DNA from: Rubrivivax sp.
GTDB taxonomy: Bacteria > Pseudomonadota > Gammaproteobacteria > Burkholderiales > Burkholderiaceae_C
Direction of reading: 5' to 3'
Length of the DNA stretch: 64,000 nt
NCBI GenBank assembly: GCA_027484825.1
Contig: JAIXSE010000030.1
Coordinates: 1 to 64,000, forward strand
Of this stretch, positions 1 to 7,600 are shown one piece after another (within the stretch, counting starts at the first letter, position 1; every line of letters starts with the position of its first letter). The translations under genes and the position numbers were made by a program. Below the pieces are notes generated by a model that saw nothing but the letters and a program-made list of their open reading frames with translations, had not been told where the DNA came from and did no database searches.

Positions 1-825
1 AACATCGCCGACTACGGCGCCTTCGTCGAGATCGAGCCGGGCATCGAAGGCCTGGTGCACGTCTCCGAAATGGACTGGACCAACAAGAACGTGGCCCCCT
101 CCAAGGTCGTCTCCCTGGGTGACGAAGTGGAAGTCATGGTCCTGGAGATCGACGAAGACAAGCGTCGCATCTCGCTGGGCATGAAGCAGTGCCGTGCCAA
201 CCCGTGGGAAGAGTTCGCCGAGAACGTCAAGCGCGGCGACCGCGTCAAGGGCCCGATCAAGTCGATCACCGACTTCGGCGTGTTCGTGGGCCTGGCCCAG
301 GGCATCGACGGCCTGGTGCACCTGTCCGACCTGTCGTGGAACGAGCCCGGCGAAACGGCTGTCCGCAACTACAAGAAGGGCCAGGAAGTCGAAGCCATCG
401 TGCTGGCTGTGGACGTCGAGCGCGAGCGCATCTCGCTGGGCATCAAGCAGCTGGACGGCGACCCGTTCTCGACCTTCGTCTCGGTCAACGACCGTGGCAT
501 GTCGGTCACCGGCAAGGTCAAGACGGTGGACGCCCGTGGCGCTGAAATCGACCTGGGTGAAGACGTCACCGGCTACCTGCGCGCTTCGGAAATCGCCCGC
601 GACCGCGTGGAAGATGCCCGCAACGTGCTGAAGGAAGGCGACGAAGTCACCGCGATCATCATCAACGTCGATCGCAAGACCCGCAGCATCCAGCTGTCCA
701 TCAAGGCCAAGGACAGCGCCGACCAGCAGGAAGCCATGCAGCGTCTGTCGCAGTCGAACGAGCGTGAGAACGCTGGTACGACGAGCCTGGGCGCACTGCT
801 GCGCGCCAAGCTGGATCAGAACTAA
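1..825 (+). CDS. rpsA: 30S ribosomal protein S1, C-terminal part (5' end outside window)
   Basis: Ribosomal protein S1 binds mRNA on the 30S subunit and helps initiate translation of structured or weak-SD messages. The open frame runs in from the window edge and ends at TAA 823-825. It carries serial S1/OB-fold repeats of about 86 residues, each with a G-x-V hinge, a GAFV/GVFVGL strand, a GLVH(V/L)S strand and a closing RISLG(M/I)KQ strand. The repeat spacing indicates the last three or so of the six S1 domains, and the final repeat is divergent, as is usual for S1. About 275 codons are visible. The downstream neighbour ihfB is the typical proteobacterial rpsA partner. Identification is very safe; only the start is missing. 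Confidence 0.97.
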   Translation, partial: NIADYGAFVEIEPGIEGLVHVSEMDWTNKNVAPSKVVSLGDEVEVMVLEIDEDKRRISLGMKQCRANPWEEFAENVKRGDRVKGPIKSITDFGVFVGLAQGIDGLVHLSDLSWNEPGETAVRNYKKGQEVEAIVLAVDVERERISLGIKQLDGDPFSTFVSVNDRGMSVTGKVKTVDARGAEIDLGEDVTGYLRASEIARDRVEDARNVLKEGDEVTAIIINVDRKTRSIQLSIKAKDSADQQEAMQRLSQSNERENAGTTSLGALLRAKLDQN

Positions 826-1147
826 GCCCCCCAGTCGCTTACGCTCCTGCCCCCAAGGGGCGCCGTCCAGGATTCAGGGAGACCCTGACTCCGGACGTTG
901 CTTGAGGGGCGGCCGGTGGGGTTGCCCACCGGGCCTTCTCTGAAGGCGGTAGCTTGGCTACCGGCCTTTTTGGTTGGAGCGGGGCGACTTGGTTTGAGTG
1001 AGGGTGCGGCGCTTGCGTTGCATTTTTCGCAGAGAATCAGGCTTTTACTGGTGCACAGCAGCATCGGCCGGGTTAGGCTGGTGACGCTATAGACCCCCTC
1101 GACAGGCTCGCATGTGCGGGCCTGTTGTTCTTCAGATTCCGAGAACC
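826..1147 (+). other. rpsA-ihfB intergenic region
   Basis: This 322-base gap begins with a C-run/G-run palindrome at about 828-870 (GCCCCCCAGTCGC ... CCCCAAGGGGCGC). It resembles the short palindromic repeats scattered through Burkholderiales genomes, although only one copy is in view. Two hairpins follow, at 913-932 and 945-971; the second is a convincing terminator. The remainder leads into ihfB and contains a TATAGA hexamer at 1088-1093 with no recognisable -35 partner. No protein gene is supported here. Confidence 0.6.
945..971 (+). terminator. Rho-independent terminator after rpsA
   Basis: GGTAGC (948-953) pairs with GCTACC (957-962) across a TTG loop. The stem extends by C-G and, past one bulged G, by two more G-C pairs, and is followed by TTTTT at 967-971. 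A second perfect 8-bp stem just upstream (CCGGTGGG 913-920 with CCCACCGG 925-932) is followed only by TTCTC and probably assists. The pair lies about 120 bases after the rpsA stop. Confidence 0.75.
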
Positions 1148-1456
1148 ATGACCCGATCCGACCTGGTGGCCCACCTGTCCGAGCGCTTCAGCCAGCTCAC
1201 CCAACGTGACACGGAATTCGCGGTCAAGACCATCCTCGACGCCATGTCCGATGCCCTAGCCCGCGGCCACCGCATCGAGATTCGCGGCTTCGGCAGCTTC
1301 TCCATCAACCGCCGCCCTCCCCGCACCGGACGCAACCCCCGCAGTGGCGAGCAAGTGCTGATCCCCGAGAAGCTCGTGCCCCATTTCAAACCCGGCAAGG
1401 CCCTGCGCGAAGCCGTGGACGCCCAGCTGCCCGCCGATACATCCCCTTCGGAATAA
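1148..1456 (+). CDS. ihfB: Integration host factor subunit beta
   Basis: Encodes 102 residues starting [14 protein letters not shown]. This is the HU/IHF fold: an N-terminal helical dimer core, the [11 protein letters not shown] strand pair near residues 39-49, and the DNA-binding beta-arm with the [13 protein letters not shown] motif around residues 52-64. The proline that intercalates into bent DNA is the P of GRNPRSG. IHF is a heterodimer with IhfA that bends DNA at promoters (notably sigma-54 promoters) and in recombination complexes. An in-frame GTG/ATG lies 12 codons upstream, but the conserved N-terminus fixes the start at 1148. The rpsA-ihfB-lapA-lapB order is typical of proteobacteria. 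Confidence 0.96.
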   Translation: MTRSDLVAHLSERFSQLTQRDTEFAVKTILDAMSDALARGHRIEIRGFGSFSINRRPPRTGRNPRSGEQVLIPEKLVPHFKPGKALREAVDAQLPADTSPSE

Positions 1457-1472
1457 TCCGCCCGGCGGCGCC

Positions 1473-1478
1473 TAGAAT
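1473..1478 (+). promoter_or_regulatory. Candidate -10 element (TAGAAT) for lapA
   Basis: TAGAAT ends 7 bases before the lapA ATG at 1486. No Shine-Dalgarno sequence is visible in between (CGCGCCC). If used, transcription would start at or next to the start codon, giving a leaderless message. No matching -35 hexamer is seen, so this is a weak inference. Similar hexamers followed by C stand before dnaE, trhO, glf and msbA in this window. Confidence 0.3.
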
Positions 1479-1485
1479 CGCGCCC

Positions 1486-1773
1486 ATGCGAATCCTGGTC
1501 TGGCTTTTCCGCGCCTTCCTGTTCCTCACCCTCTTCGCCTTCGCGCTGAACAACAGCCAGGAGGTCGTCGTGCACTGGTTCTTCGGCCAGGCCTGGCGCG
1601 CCCCCCTGGTGATCGTGGTGCTGCTGGTCTTCGCCGTCGGCTGCGCCTTCGGCGTGCTGGCCATGGTGCCCGCCTGGTGGCGCCACAAACGCGCCGCCGC
1701 CCGCAGCCTGCCCCCACCGGCCGACCTGCCCACCCCTCCCTCTCCCGACCCCAAACTCCCCGATGGAATTTGA
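1486..1773 (+). CDS. lapA: LapA-type inner-membrane protein (DUF1049)
   Basis: A 95-residue membrane protein with two hydrophobic segments, about residues 4-20 (VWLFRAFLFLTLFAFALN) and 38-62 (APLVIVVLLVFAVGCAFGVLAM). They are separated by the NNSQEVVVHWFFG linker typical of the lipopolysaccharide assembly protein A family, and a basic, proline-rich cytoplasmic tail follows. In Escherichia coli LapA works with LapB at the inner membrane in LPS assembly and in FtsH-dependent control of LpxC. Its 3' end overlaps lapB by 11 bases, so the two are surely co-transcribed and probably translationally coupled. Confidence 0.88.
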   Translation: MRILVWLFRAFLFLTLFAFALNNSQEVVVHWFFGQAWRAPLVIVVLLVFAVGCAFGVLAMVPAWWRHKRAAARSLPPPADLPTPPSPDPKLPDGI

Positions 1774-2920
1774 TCTCACCTGGCTGCTGATCGGCGTCCC
1801 CGTCATCTTCGGCCTCGGGTGGCTGGCGTCCAAGCTGGACTCCCGTCAATGGAAACGGGAACAGCGCGACGCGCCCCGAGCCTATTTCAAGGGACTCAAC
1901 CTGCTGCTCAACGAACAGCAGGACAAAGCCATCGACGCCTTCATCGAAGCCGTCCAGGCCGACCCCGACACCTCCGAACTTCACTTCGCGCTGGGCAACC
2001 TGTTCCGCCGTCGCGGTGAGTACGAACGGGCCGTGCGCGTGCACCAGCACCTGCTCTCCCGCGGCGACCTGCCCAAGGACGAGCGCGACCGCGCCCAGTA
2101 CGCCCTGGCCCAAGACTTCTTCAAGGCCGGCCTCTTCGACCGCGCCGAAACCGCCTACGAAGCCCTCAAGGGCACCGCCTTCGACCGCGAAGCCGCCCTG
2201 GCCCTGCTGTCCCTCTTCGAGCGCTCCCGCGAATGGGCCAAGGCCGCCGACGTGGCCGAATCCCTCGAAGCCAGCGGCACCGGTTCCTTTGCCAGCCGGA
2301 TCGCCAACTACTGGTGCGAGCTGGCCCTGGAAGCCCAGAGCAACCAGGACCTGCCCGCCGCCCGCCAATGGCTGGACCGCGCCCGCCAACGCGCCCCGCA
2401 GTCGGCCCGCGCCTATGTGCTGCTGGGCCAGATGCTGACCCGCGACGGCGACCAGCACGCCACCCTGGCCATCTACGGCGACCTGCTCAAGGCCAATCCG
2501 GACGCCTTCAACCTCGTGGCCCGCGACTACGCCCAGGCCGCCCTGGCCACGCAGTCGGTGCCGCAGGCCCTGACGCTGCTGGAAGCCCAGTACCGCCGCC
2601 ATCCCAGCATGGCCATGCTGCAGGCCATCGCCCTGCTGGAAGCCGATCCAGAGGCCCAGCGGCGCCGTCTGGCCGAGCATCTGCGGGTGGAGCCGGCCTT
2701 GTCCGCCGCTACGCAGTTGCTGCAGCAGAGCCAGGCCCGCCAGCAGCCGCTCAGCGAGGATGAAGCCCAACTGGTCGGCGGCGCCCTGCAACGGGCCGTG
2801 CGTCCGCTGCAGCGTTACCGCTGCGCCGCCTGCGGCTTTGAGTCGCAGCACTATTTCTGGCAATGTCCGGGCTGCCTGAGCTGGGACAGTTATCCGCCGC
2901 GCTGGGTGGAAGAGCTTTGA
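1763..2920 (+). CDS. lapB: Lipopolysaccharide assembly protein LapB (TPR, rubredoxin-like metal site)
   Basis: A 385-residue protein. An N-terminal membrane anchor (about residues 4-20, LTWLLIGVPVIFGLGWLAS) is followed by a long run of tetratricopeptide repeats from about residue 45 to 330. The C-terminal rubredoxin-like knuckle has CAACGF and CPGC (about residues 353-375), as in E. coli LapB/YciM. LapB is an essential adaptor in enterics: it directs FtsH to degrade LpxC and so balances LPS against phospholipid synthesis. The length matches the family (about 389). The lapA overlap and the downstream glycosyltransferases agree with an envelope role. Confidence 0.94.
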   Translation: MEFDLTWLLIGVPVIFGLGWLASKLDSRQWKREQRDAPRAYFKGLNLLLNEQQDKAIDAFIEAVQADPDTSELHFALGNLFRRRGEYERAVRVHQHLLSRGDLPKDERDRAQYALAQDFFKAGLFDRAETAYEALKGTAFDREAALALLSLFERSREWAKAADVAESLEASGTGSFASRIANYWCELALEAQSNQDLPAARQWLDRARQRAPQSARAYVLLGQMLTRDGDQHATLAIYGDLLKANPDAFNLVARDYAQAALATQSVPQALTLLEAQYRRHPSMAMLQAIALLEADPEAQRRRLAEHLRVEPALSAATQLLQQSQARQQPLSEDEAQLVGGALQRAVRPLQRYRCAACGFESQHYFWQCPGCLSWDSYPPRWVEEL

Positions 2921-2986
2921 GTTCAGCCCTGCCCCACAGACTTCCTCCGCACTCTTCCGCCGCCCTCTTCCGCCTCACCACCCACC

Positions 2987-3739
2987 ATGTCGACGAGCCC
3001 CGCTTCCCCCGACGCCGAACGCGTCATCCTCTGCATGAAGTGGGGCACCAAGTACGGCCCTGAGTACGTCAACCGGCTCTACGCCATGGTGCGCCGCCAC
3101 CTGCGGGGAGACTTCCGGTTTGTCTGCCTGACCGATCGCAGTGAGGGCATCCGCTCCGAAGTGCAGTGTCTGCCCATTCCGGCGCTGGCGCTGCCCGAGG
3201 GCATCCCGGAGCGCGGCTGGACCAAGCTCACCACCTTCGAGGCGGACCTGCACGGCCTGCGCGGCACCGCCCTCTTCCTGGACCTGGACGTGGTGATCGT
3301 GGACGACATCACGCCCTTCTTCGAAGTGCCCGGCGAATTCCTCATCATTCATGACTGGAAGCGACCCTGGCGCATCACCGGCAATTCGTCGGTCTACCGC
3401 TTCACCCTCGGCGCCCATGCGGATGTGCTGGCCAAGTTCCGCCGGGAGTTCGAGGCCATCCGCACGACCTTCCGCAATGAGCAGGCCTATCTCTCCGACG
3501 AGATCAACCGCAAGGGCCAACTGCAGTACTGGGACCCGCGCTGGTGCGCCAGTTTCAAGTACCACTGCATTCCGCGCTGGCCGCTGAACTATTGGAAGGC
3601 CCCGGGCATTCCGGACGGCGCCCGCATCCTGATCTTCCACGGCGTGATGAACCCGCCGGATGCGCTGGCGGGCCGTAGCAACGGCAACTGGCGGCGTCCG
3701 CTGCCGGCGCCCTGGATCGCGGATCACTGGCACGAGTGA
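2987..3739 (+). CDS. Putative glycosyltransferase with DxD motif
   Basis: A 250-residue soluble protein. It opens with a strand and a GTKYGPEYVNRLYAMVRR segment and has an acidic LDLDVVIVDDITPFF motif near residues 100-114, which resembles the metal- and nucleotide-sugar-binding DxD of GT-A fold enzymes. It ends in an HG(V)MNPP-type loop. The pattern matches small bacterial glycosyltransferases found near LPS genes; I cannot name the sugar or acceptor. It lies 66 bases after lapB and its stop overlaps the next glycosyltransferase start (GTGA), so the two form a coupled pair. Probably cytoplasmic, acting on an LPS or capsule precursor. Confidence 0.72.
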   Translation: MSTSPASPDAERVILCMKWGTKYGPEYVNRLYAMVRRHLRGDFRFVCLTDRSEGIRSEVQCLPIPALALPEGIPERGWTKLTTFEADLHGLRGTALFLDLDVVIVDDITPFFEVPGEFLIIHDWKRPWRITGNSSVYRFTLGAHADVLAKFRREFEAIRTTFRNEQAYLSDEINRKGQLQYWDPRWCASFKYHCIPRWPLNYWKAPGIPDGARILIFHGVMNPPDALAGRSNGNWRRPLPAPWIADHWHE

Positions 3740-4860
3740 GCGGGGCGCCGATGGCCTTGCCCTCCGTCTCCGCGAATGACGCTCGGTTGGGCGCCGGCTC
3801 GCACTCGGCATCAGCGGCAGGCACATCCGCGGACCCGAGCCGTGCGCAGCGCCCCTGGCTGAGCTTCCTCATTCCCGCGTACAACGTGCAGGGCTACCTG
3901 CGCGAGAGCGTGCAATCGGCGCTGGCACAGTCGGACGCACAGGTGGAAGTGCTGATCGTGGACGACTGCTCCACCGACGGCACGCCGGCGCTGATGCGCC
4001 GCCTCGCCGAGGAAGACCCGCGCGTGCGCTGCGTCTTCCACGAACGCAACCAAGGCGTCTCGGTCACCCGCAACACATTGCTCGACCAAGCGCGGGGCGA
4101 GTACTTCTGGTTCCTGGACTCGGACGACTGGCTGATGCCCGGCGCCGTGCCGCGCCTGCGGGCCATCATCGACCAGCATGCGCCGTCGCTGGTGATGTGT
4201 GACTACCGCATGATCCGCGAAGCCCCCAAGCTCAAGCACCGGCTGCGCGGCCATCCGCGCAAGAGCACCTTCAAGGGCCCGGTGCGCCAGCGCATCACCG
4301 ATGCGTCGGTCATCATGAGCGGCACCTTCCGCGGCGGCCAGATGCATCCCTGGTCCAAGATCGCGCGACGGGAACTGTGGGGCAGCGACCTGCGGTTTCC
4401 GGCGGGGCGGCATTTCGAGGACATGCACCTGCTGCCCTTCATCGCGCTGCGGGCGCCCGACCTCTGGTATGAGCCGGCGGTCTGGGTGGCTTACCGCCAG
4501 CGGGCCGGCTCCATCATGCACACCTTGAATCCGGACAAGGCCGGTGACCTGGCCTGGGCCATGACCGGATTGAAGGAAGCGGCCGAAGCGGGTGATCGCA
4601 GCCCGCAACGGCTGGGGGAGGACGCCTGTTTTGCGTGGGCCAACACGGTGGCGCGCAAGTTCATCGGCGCGTCGCGCATGATGTGGCGCTTCGACCCCGC
4701 TCGAGCCCCGGCACTGATCGAGGACTATCGCCGCCTGATGGAAACCCAGCTGCCGATTCCGCTGGAGGCCTTACTGTCCGGCTACCGCCGACGGGGCTGG
4801 TGGCTGCGCGCCTGGCGGCTGGAGCGCTGGCTGTCGCGGGCAGCTCCTTCGCGTCCGTAG
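3736..4860 (+). CDS. Glycosyltransferase family 2
   Basis: 374 residues from a GTG that overlaps the preceding stop by four bases; an ATG at 3751 would remove five residues. The first 40 residues are a low-complexity Ala/Ser lead. The GT2 core follows: LSFLIPAYNVQGYL (about 43-56), LIVDDCSTDGT (about 73-83), the NQGVSVTRN segment, and FLDSDDWL carrying the DxD near residue 130. A large C-terminal helical part follows, as in enzymes that decorate LPS or capsule. The substrate is unknown. The coupling with the upstream DxD glycosyltransferase suggests sequential steps on one glycan. Confidence 0.86.
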   Translation: MSGAPMALPSVSANDARLGAGSHSASAAGTSADPSRAQRPWLSFLIPAYNVQGYLRESVQSALAQSDAQVEVLIVDDCSTDGTPALMRRLAEEDPRVRCVFHERNQGVSVTRNTLLDQARGEYFWFLDSDDWLMPGAVPRLRAIIDQHAPSLVMCDYRMIREAPKLKHRLRGHPRKSTFKGPVRQRITDASVIMSGTFRGGQMHPWSKIARRELWGSDLRFPAGRHFEDMHLLPFIALRAPDLWYEPAVWVAYRQRAGSIMHTLNPDKAGDLAWAMTGLKEAAEAGDRSPQRLGEDACFAWANTVARKFIGASRMMWRFDPARAPALIEDYRRLMETQLPIPLEALLSGYRRRGWWLRAWRLERWLSRAAPSRP

Positions 4861-4997
4861 GCCATCTGCCTTCGCTCCAATATCGTCAAGCCGGGGACCG
4901 CTCGCTCGCGCGTTCGGACCGGCACCGGGTTTGGCGCACAGAAACAGGTGGCCGCGCAACGTCCCTCGCCTGCGAGCGGCAGCGCCCCAGCCAGGGG

Positions 4998-6140
4998 TCA
5001 GCCCGGCTGGCCTTGCCTCGCCGGCAAACTCATCAGCAGGTCTTCATACCGCTGCATCATCAGCTCCACGCTGTGCTCCTCGATGGCTCGCTGCCGCGCC
5101 GCCTGACCCAGACGCTGCGCCAGGGCCTCGTCCCGCAGCAATTGCTCCAGCGCATCCGCCAGCGCCTTCGCATCGCCCTCCGGCGTCAGCAGACCGGTCT
5201 TGCCCGGTTCCAGCACGCCCTCGACACCCGGCACCAGGGATGCCACACAGGCGCAACCCGCCGCCATGCCTTCCAGCAAGGCCAGCGGCATGCCTTCCCA
5301 GTGGGTGCTCAGCACATAGATGCGCTGGCTCATCAGGAGCTGCGCCATGGTCTTGTGATAGCCCAGAAACTGCACCTGCCCATCCAGGCCCAGCCGCTTG
5401 ACCAGACGCTCGGCGCGCCCCATGTAGAAGGGATGTCCGCTGCCGGCCAGATAGACCGGCGGCCGCAAGCCGCGCTCGGCCAACAGGCCGATGGCGCGGA
5501 TCAGCGTGAGCTGATCCTTCTGCCGCGCAAACCGGGCCGACATCACGATGCCGGGCTCGCGCTGCGCATGCGGATGCGCATCGGCCTGCGCAAACCGCTC
5601 CAGCCGAATGCCATTGGGAATGGCCACGGTCAGCGCCTCCGGCATACCCAGCGCGACCAGTCGGCGCCGCACGCCCTCCGACACGCCCACCAGCTTGGCA
5701 CTGCGACGCGCCAGACGCCGGGCCTTGCGCAGCGACCGGAACCGATAACGCTCCCGCGAGCTGTGCTCCACCTGCACGACCACCGGCACCCCGGCCCGCA
5801 GCGCCGCCTCACGGCCCAGCAGATGTTCAGGAAAACCGTGCGCCAGCATCACGTCCGGCTTCAGACGCTCGCACAGCCGCCGCAGCGCCCACACAGTCAC
5901 GACATGCGCCCAGCCGGGCACCAGATGAACCTCCAGGCCTTGATCGCGCAGGGCCTGCACCTTGGCCGGATCGGTGCTGCGTTTGCGGCGCAGCACAAGG
6001 ACGGGTTGCAGCCGTCCCGCCTTGCGCTGGGACAGGCACAGCTCCACGGCGACCTGGGTGGCGCCGGAGAAGCCGCCAGTGACGAAATGCAGCACGCGGC
6101 GGGTCCCCCCGGCGGGCGTGCCCGAAGCGGGAACGGTCAT
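4998..6140 (-). CDS. Glycosyltransferase family 4 (GT-B fold)
   Basis: 380 residues. The N-terminal Rossmann half has a glycine-rich acceptor loop near residues 20-26 (VTGGFSGATQ). The C-terminal donor half has VMSARFARQKDQLTLIRA (about 203-220), the sugar-nucleotide site STHWEGMPLALLEGMAAGCA (about 282-301) with the EG..L..LE signature, and a GLL loop. These are hallmarks of GT4 enzymes that use UDP- or GDP-sugars. It is convergent with the GT2 gene and divergent from glf, so it belongs to the same surface-glycan region but its own transcript. The acceptor cannot be told. Confidence 0.87.
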   Translation of the reverse strand: MTVPASGTPAGGTRRVLHFVTGGFSGATQVAVELCLSQRKAGRLQPVLVLRRKRSTDPAKVQALRDQGLEVHLVPGWAHVVTVWALRRLCERLKPDVMLAHGFPEHLLGREAALRAGVPVVVQVEHSSRERYRFRSLRKARRLARRSAKLVGVSEGVRRRLVALGMPEALTVAIPNGIRLERFAQADAHPHAQREPGIVMSARFARQKDQLTLIRAIGLLAERGLRPPVYLAGSGHPFYMGRAERLVKRLGLDGQVQFLGYHKTMAQLLMSQRIYVLSTHWEGMPLALLEGMAAGCACVASLVPGVEGVLEPGKTGLLTPEGDAKALADALEQLLRDEALAQRLGQAARQRAIEEHSVELMMQRYEDLLMSLPARQGQPG

Positions 6141-6209
6141 GGAAACAGTGTATCGGACGCTTCACAGACCGCTCGCATCGCAGACTGCTCGCATGGCACA
6201 TCGCTGGCA

Positions 6210-6297
6210 TGGCAGCCGGGCGAGCCTTTCCCGGAGGTCAAGGGGGAGACCGCGAAGCGGGCGGAGGACACGGAGGGAAAGGCTTGCCCGGCTGCCA
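6210..6297. repeat. 22-bp inverted repeat around a 44-base GA-rich core
   Basis: The left arm, 6210-6231 (TGGCAGCCGGGCGAGCC...), is the reverse complement of the right arm, 6276-6297 (...GGCTTGCCCGGCTGCCA), with one mismatch in 22. The core between them (CCGCGAAGCGGGCGGAGGACACGGAGG) looks like the GA-rich half of extragenic repeats common in Burkholderiales. It sits in the divergent promoter space between the GT4 gene and glf. It may be a non-autonomous repetitive element or a strong cruciform/RNA hairpin. No transposase is associated and no second copy is in the window. Confidence 0.7.
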
Positions 6298-6380
6298 CGC
6301 TCCACCGCAGCAAGGCAGCAACGCACCAACACACCAACGCTGCCACGCTCCTGAGGATGCAGCCCTCTGCAAGCCTGACG

Positions 6381-6386
6381 CACAAT
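6381..6386 (+). promoter_or_regulatory. Candidate -10 element (CACAAT) for glf
   Basis: CACAATC lies 33 bases before the glf ATG at 6420. It is one of several YANAATC hexamers found just upstream of genes in this window. No clear -35 is visible, so this is a weak call. Confidence 0.25.
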
Positions 6387-6419
6387 CACCCCAAACGTCA
6401 TCGACCCATGGGACCCTGC

Positions 6420-7532
6420 ATGACCACAGACTTCCTCATCGTCGGCGCCGGTTATGCCGGCTCCGTCTGCGCCCGTGTGCTGGCCGACGCCGGCAAGACG
6501 GTCCACCTCATCGACAAACGTCCGCACATCGGCGGCAATGCCTACGACGAGCGGGATGCGCAAGGCGTACTCATCCACCCCTACGGCCCGCACATCTTCC
6601 ACACCAATGCGAAGAAGGTGATCGAGTTCCTGTCGCGCTTCACCACCTGGCGCTTCTATGAACACCGCGTCCTGGCCCAGGTCGGCGAGCAACTGCTGCC
6701 CATTCCCATCAACCGCACCACCATCAACCAGCTCTACGGCCTCTCCCTCACCGAAGACGAAGTGCAGGGCTATCTGGAGACAGTGCGCGAACCCCGCGAC
6801 CCGCTGCAGACCAGCGAAGACGTGGTGCTCAACAGCGTCGGCCGCGACCTGTGCGAGAAGTTCTTCCGCGGCTACACCCGCAAGCAATGGGGGCTGGACC
6901 TGTCCCAGCTGTCGGCCGGCGTGGCCGCCCGCATCCCCACCCGCAGCAACGACGACGACCGCTACTTTGCGGACACCTACCAGTTCATGCCCGCCGACGG
7001 CTACACCGCCATGTTCGAGCGCCTGCTGGACCACCCCGGCATCACCGTGCGCACCGGTGTCGATTTCAAGGACGTGCGCGGCGACTTCCCCGGCAGCCAT
7101 GTCATCTACACCGGCCCGATCGACGCCTTCTTCGACCACTGCTACGGCCCCCTGCCCTACCGCAGCCTGCGCTTTGACCACCAGCACCTGCCGGACACCG
7201 AGCAGTACCAGCCGGTGGGCACGGTCAACTATCCCAACGACCACGACTACACCCGCATCACCGAATTCAAGCACCTGACCGGTGAGCAGCATGCGGGCAC
7301 TTCCATCGTGCGCGAGTATCCGCAGGCCGAGGGCGACCCCTACTACCCCGTGCCCCGGCCCGAGAACGAAGCCCTCTTCAAGCGCTATGCCGCCCTGGCG
7401 GATGCCGCCCAGGGCGTGACCTTCGTCGGCCGACTGGCCCAGTACCGCTACTACAACATGGACCAGATCGTCGCGGCGGCGCTGAAAACCGCCCAAGACC
7501 TGCTGAAGGGCAGCCCGGCAGCGGGCGACTGA
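6420..7532 (+). CDS. glf: UDP-galactopyranose mutase
   Basis: 370 residues; converts UDP-galactopyranose to UDP-galactofuranose with a reduced FAD cofactor, supplying galactofuranose for LPS O-antigen or capsule. The FAD-binding motif GAGYAGSVCA stands at residues 9-18, followed by the family signature RPHIGGNAYDE (about 36-46) and the conserved GPHIFHTN. Later GLF-family blocks include FFRGYTRKQWG, RIPTRSNDDDRYF and the C-terminal GRLAQYRYYNMDQ. Length matches the bacterial enzyme (about 367-390). The open frame extends far upstream without a stop, but the conserved MTTDFLIVGAGYAG N-terminus sets the start at 6420. Flanking glycosyltransferases fit a Galf-containing surface glycan. Confidence 0.95.
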   Translation: MTTDFLIVGAGYAGSVCARVLADAGKTVHLIDKRPHIGGNAYDERDAQGVLIHPYGPHIFHTNAKKVIEFLSRFTTWRFYEHRVLAQVGEQLLPIPINRTTINQLYGLSLTEDEVQGYLETVREPRDPLQTSEDVVLNSVGRDLCEKFFRGYTRKQWGLDLSQLSAGVAARIPTRSNDDDRYFADTYQFMPADGYTAMFERLLDHPGITVRTGVDFKDVRGDFPGSHVIYTGPIDAFFDHCYGPLPYRSLRFDHQHLPDTEQYQPVGTVNYPNDHDYTRITEFKHLTGEQHAGTSIVREYPQAEGDPYYPVPRPENEALFKRYAALADAAQGVTFVGRLAQYRYYNMDQIVAAALKTAQDLLKGSPAAGD

Positions 7533-7539
7533 TTCCGGG

Positions 7540-7545
7540 CACAAT
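7540..7545 (+). promoter_or_regulatory. Candidate -10 element (CACAAT) for msbA
   Basis: CACAATCC follows the glf stop and lies 55 bases before the msbA ATG. It has the same look as the hexamers before glf, trhO and dnaE. No -35 is visible and co-transcription with glf is equally possible. Confidence 0.22.
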
Positions 7546-7600
7546 CCGTTTTTCGCCTTTTTGCGCACGCGCCCCTGGGGCGTGCGCCGCCCCCGCCTCC

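Noticed and set aside
946-956. GGCGGTAGCTT, identical to the core of the RfaH-recruiting ops element
   Set aside because: It lies in the stem of the rpsA terminator, is not in a leader of a surface-glycan operon, and RfaH/ops control is a gammaproteobacterial feature.
3725-3742. TGGCAC-N5-AGCGG resembling a sigma-54 promoter
   Set aside because: The GC of the -12 element is one base too close and the site is inside the end of a coding region.
4635-6419. Long open frame running into glf from upstream (together a 965-codon frame)
   Set aside because: The part before 6420 lies opposite the GT4 gene and reads as His/Gln/Arg-rich sequence typical of an antisense shadow in GC-rich DNA. The conserved glf N-terminus begins at 6420.
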